Made by a program: the position numbers and the translations under genes
Source of the DNA: Climacium dendroides
Taxonomy: Eukaryota > Streptophyta > Bryopsida > Hypnales > Climaciaceae
Assembly (NCBI GenBank): GCA_950106755.1
Contig: OX467090.1
Location: forward strand, 13,577,489-13,641,488
Reading direction: 5' to 3'
Length of the DNA: 64,000 bases
In this document: piece after piece, positions 55,305-64,000 of the stretch
Layout of the letters: each line of letters starts with the position of its first letter
Numbering within the stretch: position 1 is the stretch's first letter
The notes under the pieces: model-generated
What the model saw: the letters and a program-made list of their open reading frames with translations, nothing else
Databases searched by the model: none
What the model was told of the DNA's origin: nothing

Positions 55305-58300
55305 AAATCCGTCCCCTCGTGACTTATAAAGAAATGTGCAGAAACCAAAGACAATGATTGGCTTTCCCAATTTGGAAAAAATTATTCTTGAATTCATCAA
55401 CGGACGAAAGAGTTATATTCAAGGATCACCTGGCATACATTCTACACCTACATACAGGACACTCTAAAGAAGAGGGTCGGGATTAGAACCACCTACCTTA
55501 ACCCCTCAAGCTTAAGCGTCTAGAATCTTCTCTAGAATTGACAATTTGGGAAAAAATATTATGATAACAATGCTGGTTGCACCCTCAACGCGCCCCGAGT
55601 GCAAGTCTGTGCAAGTTGGGCCCATTCAGAGCCAACTTGGCGCAGAGTTTGCGTGTCCAGGGAAGGGATTACCTTTACAATCTTTCTACGACATTTCTGC
55701 CACGCACCTCTAGAACATTAAAGAAGTGAGATTAACTCAATATTGAAAAATGAGATCAACTCAATATTCCATAACATTGTTAACCCTCAAATGTTGAGGA
55801 TTGCATCCGATGGATGACAGAGGATCTCTCTATGTAGGATAGATAGAAGTGCAACTATACACTCTCAGAATTTTGCAAGAAAAAGGGAGGACTTCTATAG
55901 TAGTTTGTCTTGCAATGAGTGCTTTTACAATTTTTCAAGCCAATGCTTCACACGGTCATAAAAACTGATGATTTTCAAAGTCATCCGGTCGTCCTTTAAG
56001 GGTCAATTGGTGTAAATCATTTCCCCTTGGAGGAGGGATGCATGGGAGGATCCACAGTTGTGATTCAAAAAGAATCATCTGCTAGCTAGAAAGTTACAAT
56101 GCTAGTGTTATTGGTTGACTAGAAAGTTTCAAAGAATCATTGGTTCGCTTGGATTTTGGAGGAGCAAAAGGATCCTTTAACCTTAGTTAACCACTACAGT
56201 TCCTTGATTGATATACCTCATTAAATTTTGCTTCCAATTTTTTGCATATTCATGTTGTATTAGTCATTTCACTTACTCTCGATTCTTAACAAAATTCTCT
56301 CTATTGTGGATACCTTCTTGTGTTCAAATTTTGCATACTACTTACTACAATTCATGGTGTAAGGCATGAGCATGGCTTTTGGCTCTTAGTGTCATTCTTG
56401 CCATAGTGAGGCAAGGATTTTAGGTGACAATTAAATCCAATTTAAATACTTTTTTAAACTCCCACCCCTAATCGAAACTCTAACCTTACCACCCCCTATT
56501 TGTTATTTTAGATTGATGTGGGATATACAATTGATATGAAATATTGCTATATTCATATTATGTATTTGTATACATCTTCAAATCCATATTCAAATCCGTA
56601 CTTGTATCCGTATCCAAATCGATGGCCTAGGGATTCATTTTTGTTTTTTGTGAGTAGATCAATGGTCTACAATTTTTGAAAATTGAAAGTGGGGGATTAT
56701 TCAAAAAGTTAACATGTTGTTTGCATCTTTTCATCAAATAGTCACCGCCCCCAACATTTCAAGGTTAAATCCTCCGACTTAATGAGAAATGTAAAAAAAA
56801 CATGTACTCTAATAACAACAAATCCGACCAATAGATAACACAAGAACTTCAGAATGCTTCATAATGAAGAGGGGTGATAGTTCTCAAGAGACTCCAAAGA
56901 GAAGTTCTCCTGGCACTTCAAATGTGAAGGTGTGGAAGGAGGGGACTTTGAAGTTTTTGTGGACATTTATGAAGAAAAGTATTGGGAATATAACTACGAG
57001 CCCTTCACACAAGCAAATTGGGAGGTGTTCATTGCCATAAAAGGCATCATTCATGTGACTATAACTTGAGCAATGAAAGGGGGCTCTATATTGCCTTCCC
57101 AAATTGTGCTAAATCATTTTTAAAGAAATAGTCCTCAAAACCTAAAAAGGAAAAAACCTTTCAAACATTACCCAACATACAAAATGTAAGTCCCAACAAC
57201 CAAAAAATGTTCCCCACAAAAAATACTAACACTTACAAAAAAATAATGCTAAAAGAAGCAAAGCAAGAAAATTTGTTCTAAACTCTCAACCCTTCTAGCT
57301 TAAACAATGCTATAGGTTAAATTAAAATGCCCCAAATCCTTCGGGATTAACACCCTTGAAGTAGGTGGGATAATCCATTCCTACACAAGTGGCAAAGAGG
57401 AACAATACAACTAGAGGCTCAAGGGTGGGGGCCACCTATTAGATGTTCAAGTCTGCCCTCACCCCCAAGCATTTGCACAAGCCTTCTAAAAGTGCCAAAC
57501 CCTAATTTTGAAGGTCATCTACCCACTTATCAACTATTCTTTGATTTTTGTTGCACAATGCTCCATTGACTACTATGAGGGGTCCTAGACATTCTACCAT
57601 CAAGATCACAAGTGCCAATTCAATGCCACGGCACTAGGGATTTTTAATGAAATCAACGACTGTTTTGGAGGTTCTAATTAATTTTGTGCAAATCAAAAAG
57701 ATGCTTGCCACTTTTGGCCTCATTCTAAATGTGCCATTAGATGGGACTTCTCTATTTGTGGTATTCCTACTATAAACTATTAAGGCTATGAAAACGTTTT
57801 CTTTGTGTCATTGTGTGAGTCTTATCTAGTGGAAAAGACTCTTTATTCTTACTATCTTTGAGATAAATTTATTCAATTATTACATCAATAGTATCTTTGG
57901 CACTTAATATTGTAGAGTGCAATTACAATTCATTTTTGAAAAAATCCATCATTTTTTGTGTGGATCATGGAGTTTTCAAGAATCAATAATACAATCTAAC
58001 TTACATCAAAATTACTTTCTAAACATTACATTACAATACAAACACTAACTTAAAAAATCATTTGTAATCACTCTCCTGTAATGACCCTAACTTGAAGATA
58101 TTGTATAAACATGACATGAGGTAAGCCTGCCTATGATAGGCATAATGAGTGATTTGATTTGCATTACAAAATGTCCATGTTGTTGGTGCTTCTTTGGATT
58201 CATTCTTCAAGATCAATTGCTTGAAAGAATTTTGAATCATTTGAAATTGTGGAACGTATTAATAAAAAAAGTTGAAAGAAGTAGAGAATGATTTGGAATT

Positions 58301-61300
58301 TTTGAATTGTTAAGTATGGACTTATGGAGTTTAAAAATGCCAATCCGAGTTGTTGCGGAGTTGTAAAACACAGTCTACATCCTATCATTTTATTTTTTCA
58401 AGGAATACGGAAAATTGAGTTTAATAAAGGACTTCAAAATAAATTCATAATTGCATGCAAATTGAAACTCTTCATAAGTTTCATCTTATTCATTAAAATG
58501 GAATGATTAAAAGCTTTTCAAGTATATATAAGTGCACAAAACCAATTTCATATATGTTTTCTTTGGGAAAGTGTTTCCTTAAGAATTTTCATGATTTGTG
58601 CAATCTCCCATTAAGTAGTGAATTTACATGTCATATGATATATTTTAACTGTATAGTCAAAAATGATGGAAATAGTCATACTGCAAAAGCTAGTCCTTGA
58701 ACACACGTTGTGTGATTTTTTTTTTTTCATAAATTTGTTCATAGTGAGTTGCCTGAAATTACTATATTATGAAGCTAACACTCTTTGGATCTTAAGGGGC
58801 TTACACTTCCATGACTCTTCAAGAGTGAAACAAGATATATTAACTTCTAAAGGACTAAGGCTTTTCTTGGCCAAAAAAACTAAGTAATTGTCACTACTAT
58901 TGCAAAAAGTAAAAAAGATTGAGAACTTTTTTTTTTAAATATCTCATTGTAGGATCTTACATCTGAATAATCTGAGAATGTGTGGAAATTGTTTTAGAAA
59001 TTTTGACCGCACAGATTGCAAGATATTTGCATTTGAAGTGGAAAAAAACTAATTTTTTAGCACCCTATAATATGATTACATTATTTGACTTTGAACCTTC
59101 TTAACTTAAAGTTTTTGCACTACAATTTTTTGCACTTTCAATCTTTATAGTGAGGGAATGAGCTGGTAGTCGATATGAAAACATTTTATAAGAGAAATTG
59201 AATTATCATTCTTAATAAAATTGTTAAGTACAAGTAAGTATGGAATAGAAGGAAAATCTAAATTATTAATATCTCTAAGATGAAATTGAAAAATACTAAT
59301 TCCAATGGTGAGATTGTTATAGCAAGAAAATAAACCATGAAGAAATTATTATTTTTAAAAATTTTACAAATTGCATTAAAAAATGAATCCTACAAGTTAT
59401 TTTTTCAAGAAGAAGATCTAATTGCCTGAAAAGCAAGATTGTCCATAACTTTCTATAAGCAAATGCAAATGGAATTAATCAAAACTTCGCATCTAGACAA
59501 AAACAAAATACATGTTTTGTTTTGTTTTTTAAATTTCAGTTTTTTAAATGTTTGTTTACTACACATTGATCTTTGTTTTGAATTTATTTGAGCTTCTTTG
59601 GGCATAACTTTTGCTACTAGTCACTAATTGAAAACAAATTATATCCCCACATAGATAATTAGTTTTTTTTTAGTCAAAAAAGGTTTAAAAAAATCAAGAC
59701 AAAAATTGAGACCATAGGTACCCTAAAGGGCCAAATGGACCTACAGAGGTTAATGTAATTGCAAATACTCTTAGATAATAAAGAACACACATTGAAAAGA
59801 CATTTTACAAAATAAAATTTGTAGTGTTTTCTAGGCACCCAATCAATTAGAATCATTAGAATTCTAGAAGTCGGATATTTTATTGATGTGTGAAATTTTA
59901 AGTCGATGACCATGGTATTTTGTTTTCTTAATTAGAAAAAAGTGTAAAAATATAATTGGGGTATGAATTTCTCTAGTGTGAAAGTTACAGTTCTTCCAAA
60001 ATATAAAATAATGTAATCCAATTTTTCAATATAAAATAGAACCAAAACTTTTACACCATAGGCACAAATGCCACAACATTGGCACAAATATCAAGCTCTA
60101 TGCAACTATTCATCCCCCAATTCATGATGACAAAACAAGATGATTTCCACGATGACCAACTTATTGTTCAAGGGTTAAGAGAACTCCCTTATCTTTTATT
60201 GAGTATAGAAAAAAGCACCATATTGAACTACAATCAAAAAGATATGCCCCTTCAAAGTGTGGTGCCTTGTATTTCCATTGGCCCAAATAAAACTGCAACT
60301 TGAAATATTTCCAAAACTTGTGCAGATAAAAAATTTGAAACGGTTATAGGTGCTCACTATCAATGTTAAATTTAAGGTCCTATGGTTACATTTTATCATG
60401 TCTCAAGAAGAAAAAAAAAATCACTCAAGGTCTTGGTAGTTTTGGCCCATTTTGAAAGTACACCCATGCTTGGGGCAATATAGATACATATATTTAGCTT
60501 TTTCAATGAAATTCCACAATTAATGGTTATATTTCCATATAGTTGTAAAGAAGATTGATGTTTAGGAGTTTAGGAAGCCTAAGTGTAATTTTCTACAATG
60601 GCAGTCCAGAACGTACTAGTCCCTCTATTGTACCTTGGAATTTATAGACAAGCTTCAATGGCACATGCAAAAGCCAATGGATGGAGTTCTAACCCCAAAG
60701 TATCGGAGACTATTTTCACCAAAAATGCTTTAGAACTACCATTTCTAGTAGAAGCACCAACTTTTAGGGAAAAAAATTTGGACTCATGTAACCATAGAAT
60801 TTTGTAGTACACTTGTTTCAAAAAATGTGGAAATTTTTTTAGAAATGTTGATCATGTAGATTGCAAGATATTAGTGTTTGGATTGACAAAGTCCTTATTT
60901 TGGCCTTGCAAAAACATAAGGCAAGTGCTCTTCATAAGGTCACATTTTGTATGAAAAAAATGTCTATGTTGTTGGTGCTTATTTGGATTCATTCTTCAAG
61001 GCAAGTTGGTTACAAGCTAGAAAAATGCTTGATAATTTCAGATTATTTCGAATTGTACAATATATAGGAAAAATTAATAAGTAGAAAGAGGTAGAGAATG
61101 ATTCAAAACACTAAATTGTTAATAATTTCATTATAGAGTTGAAAAAAGCCAATCCCAATGTTTGTAATGTCTTAATAAACAATGTACACCTAATATTTTT
61201 ATTTTTTAAAAATTATTTAAAATTTAATTTAATAATGGACTTCAAAGTTTATTTTAGAGTACAGAATCCATAGTTGTTTGCAAACTAATACTCCTCAAAA

Positions 61301-63330
61301 CTTTCATCTAAGTAATCAAAATGGAATGATTCAAAGCTTTCCACTTATATATAAATATAGGAAAATGATTTCAAATTTTTATTTCTTAATAGAATGATTA
61401 TTTCAAAAAAAAATTGAATTGTCCGATTTGCCCAAAGATCAATGAGAATTACATATTATACAATAACTTTTCAACCATCTACTCAAAAATTATAAAAAAT
61501 ATTGGGCCTTAAAGCAATTCCACCCTCCCATGTTATGTAAAAATATCAAAGAAAAGAAACAAAAATTCCATTTGTAGTGAATTGTCCAAAATTGCTATGT
61601 TGCCAAAAAACATAGTTTGGTCCTTCAAAGGTTAAATAGAGGACTTGGAAATTATTTTAGAATAATAAAACCATCACTACTTCCTAACCCATAAGATTCA
61701 TATCATTCATCAAAATGCAAGCATTCAAAACTTTTCAAGTATATATAAGTCCACAAAATCAATTTCAAATTCTTGTATTTTAAAAAAGTGTGTTTTAAGA
61801 TTTTTTCTCATTTGCGTAGGCTATATATTAAACTATAAAAATTACATATCATACAATATCTTTTAATTATGTAGTTAAAAATTATGAAAATAGTCACACT
61901 TAGAAGCTACTCTTTGGGCGCATGTTGTGTGAAAATTTCAAATTAAATTTTTTTTCTTCATAGTGAGTCCAAAATCACTATGTTGTCAAAGAATACTCTT
62001 TGAACTTGTAGGGATGAAAACTTCCATGACTCTTCAATAGTGAAATGCGATATATTTATATAGTTTCAAATACTCTTTGATAGTGAATAAGATGCTTTCA
62101 AAGAATGTTTCACAAAAGACATGTTATATTGATTTTTGGACTCGGTGGATTTACTTAAAGTGACCATTAGAAACCATGTGCACACAAAACTTTGGACTCC
62201 TATATATTTTCTGAATTTTAATTATAAATAAATAAGTAAAAGTATGAATGGATTTTCGTACTTTAAAAGTTTATGTTTTGAATTATTGATATTTTTATTT
62301 GTTAATAATAATTAGTTACACATTTTTGAAGTAAAAAAATACATTGTAGAACTGAAAAATATTTTTCACACCTCTATATCATATAAGAAAAAATTGTTTA
62401 AAAAATGAACAAAAAATTCCTAAAAATAACTCTCTATTGAAAACTCATTTTGAGTTGAATATTGATGCAATGATTATCTAAATGTGTTCTCTATAAATAT
62501 TTGAGTTGAAAAACATGCCATTTTAGTTCATTTCAACCTCTTCTAGAAATCATTTCATATTTTATTTGACTTGGAAATCTTTGGCAATATAAACCTATAG
62601 TCATTATTAAAGAATGCTCAAAATTTTAGGTTAAAATTATAGTTTATTAGAAACCACTTGTTCACACATGGTTTATTGTAGTAGAACTAAATGCACCCCT
62701 GTTTTGGGGATGCTCAAAAATCCTTCCATAATTTTAATGAAGATAATTCTCCTTGTTGAAGTTGAGCCCTTCTAATAAAAAAATAGCTAATACAATGCAC
62801 TTTATATTCCATTTAGGAACATTTTAAAATTCTGAAAATTGAATATTTTATTAAAGTGTGTAATTTAAGTCCATGACCATGATATTTTGCTTTTATGATT
62901 AGAGAAGAATATAAAGATGTAATTGGAGTATGAACTTTTCTAGTTTAAAAAACAAGTATGGTGGAATTTTTATGGTTACTAAATGTATTTTGTAGCAAAT
63001 ATGAATTTTGTTCACTTATTCTTTAAGAAATTTTGGTAATTCAAAATCTTCAAAATGAATGGAAAATTTTATGATTTGGGAAGTTGCAAGAAACTCCTTT
63101 ACATTTTGGCTTGAAGCGGCCTATCTTGGTGAATATTGTGAGTTGTGGAAGAATTTTTATGAAAATGAAATAAAACATGGGTAATTTTTAAAGCATTGAA
63201 AATAGTATGTCTCTAGAATTTAGACCTATTAAAAGCTATGCCTCAAAATAGCATAATAGAAAAAACAAGGAATTGGACACCTTGATGTTTGAATTTTAGA
63301 AAATATTAGAAAATATTTAAAAATTATAGC
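55305..63330. repeat. AT-rich block, copy 2, with an R1/family-1 insertion
   Basis: 55305-55560 matches 44260-44520 and 56805-63330 matches 44570-51500 at high identity. Between them lie R1 (55570-55780), a full-length family-1 MITE (about 55780-56006, TTAACCCTCAAATG to TTTAAGGGTCAA) and about 0.8 kb of unmatched sequence. Copy 2 lacks the 153-bp hairpin element and the 16-G run. No genes seen. Confidence 0.85.
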
Positions 63331-64000
63331 TTAAAATAAATCACTCAAGGTCTTGGTAGTTTTGGCCCATTTTGAAAGTACACCCATGCTTGAGGCAATA
63401 TAGATTAAATTTATTTGTTTGTTTAAAACATAGAGATCTATCAAATGGTGACTTCCTCAACTTCATTTTTTAAATTGTTGGAAAGCTCTTTACAAGAAAG
63501 GATACATAGATTTTGTTTATTGGTGTTTGGACATATGATGTGGAAGTTATGGATTTTGTATTTTATTTTAATTTGAAATGTGGTATTATACAATCTTTCA
63601 TTTTGGGAATTCCATACCAAATACCATTGCATATTCAGTCGCCACAAAACAAAGCCCTTGCACTTCTTTGAGCATAAAATCCTCTATTTGTATCAATAAC
63701 GCAACCTCTCAAATAGCAATGAACCCGCACAGAGCAATGATGTCCTTGCACTCTTTTGTGCATGAAAAATGTTTTTATAAATTAAAAGATTAAAAATTTA
63801 TTTTTACTTTTATTTTATCCATGGCAATAACATTAGGCACACCAGTCATGTTTGAAGGCTACGGGTAGTGATGATTGTATCGTTTTTGTAATCTCTAATT
63901 TTGGCCCATTTTTTTGGCACTATGGGGCCAAATTGCACCATTTTAAAATAAATGTATACCTTTCACCAAATAAAAGTAGTAATTTTTTGCTAGAAATATT
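63331..64000. repeat. Repeat mosaic at the right edge
   Basis: 63337-63406 is a second copy of 60418-60486 (AAATCACTCAAGGTCTTGG). 63636-64000 matches 32203-32565. In between, about 230 bp is unmatched. No gene. Confidence 0.75.

Noticed and set aside
44570..63330. The two 7-kb blocks as LTRs of one giant retrotransposon
   Set aside because: Much longer than usual LTRs, no gag-pol frames between them, no TG...CA ends seen and a CACTA end lies between the copies.

Overview
The window is nuclear DNA of a land plant. A tocopherol cyclase gene (plastid vitamin E synthesis) with ten coding exons, a plant-type N-terminal glutamine amidohydrolase gene, AT-rich GT-AG introns of several hundred bases and dense non-coding repeats all point that way. 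A non-seed lineage (moss, lycophyte or fern) fits the intronless kinase family, but the sequence alone does not settle it.

Left part (1-15.3 kb): two ordinary single-copy genes on the + strand. The first is the 3' part of NTAQ1 (402-2043), whose catalytic-Cys exon lies off the left edge and whose last intron appears to be GC-AG. The second is a complete VTE1 tocopherol cyclase gene (coding exons 7476-15304, 460 codons) with a probable leader exon and leader intron upstream. VTE1 introns carry short tandem repeats.

Middle part (16-42 kb): an array of five related, intronless protein kinase loci, all on the - strand. Copy A (17357-18559) is intact. B (24603-25417) is truncated and frameshifted. 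C (29391-30623) and E (39141-40373) keep full-length frames but share an in-frame TAG at codon 125, and C has a second stop. D (33480-34709) is frameshifted. B+C and D+E are two copies of a roughly 9.3-9.8 kb tandem duplication. A decayed copy of VTE1 exon 7 with flanking intron sequence lies directly beside the truncated end of B.

Right part (42-64 kb): a CACTA-type DNA transposon of about 10.9 kb (42095-52962) has inserted into a third partial copy of the duplicated unit; the empty site is preserved near 37.67 kb. It carries exons of a CCR4-NOT subunit NOT3 homologue just inside its left end, in frame with an unrelated-looking N-terminal exon. Much of its interior is an AT-rich non-coding block of about 7 kb that recurs outside the element at 55.3-63.3 kb and is itself built from diverged repeats. 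Smaller transposons are nested throughout: a 153-bp hairpin element with an 8-bp target duplication, a 452-bp element with 21-bp perfect inverted ends, and two abundant families whose ends begin TTAACCC.

NTAQ1 and VTE1 are unrelated housekeeping functions. The rest is best read as a site of repeated segmental duplication, gene decay and transposon capture. No tRNA, rRNA, CRISPR or organellar genes were seen.
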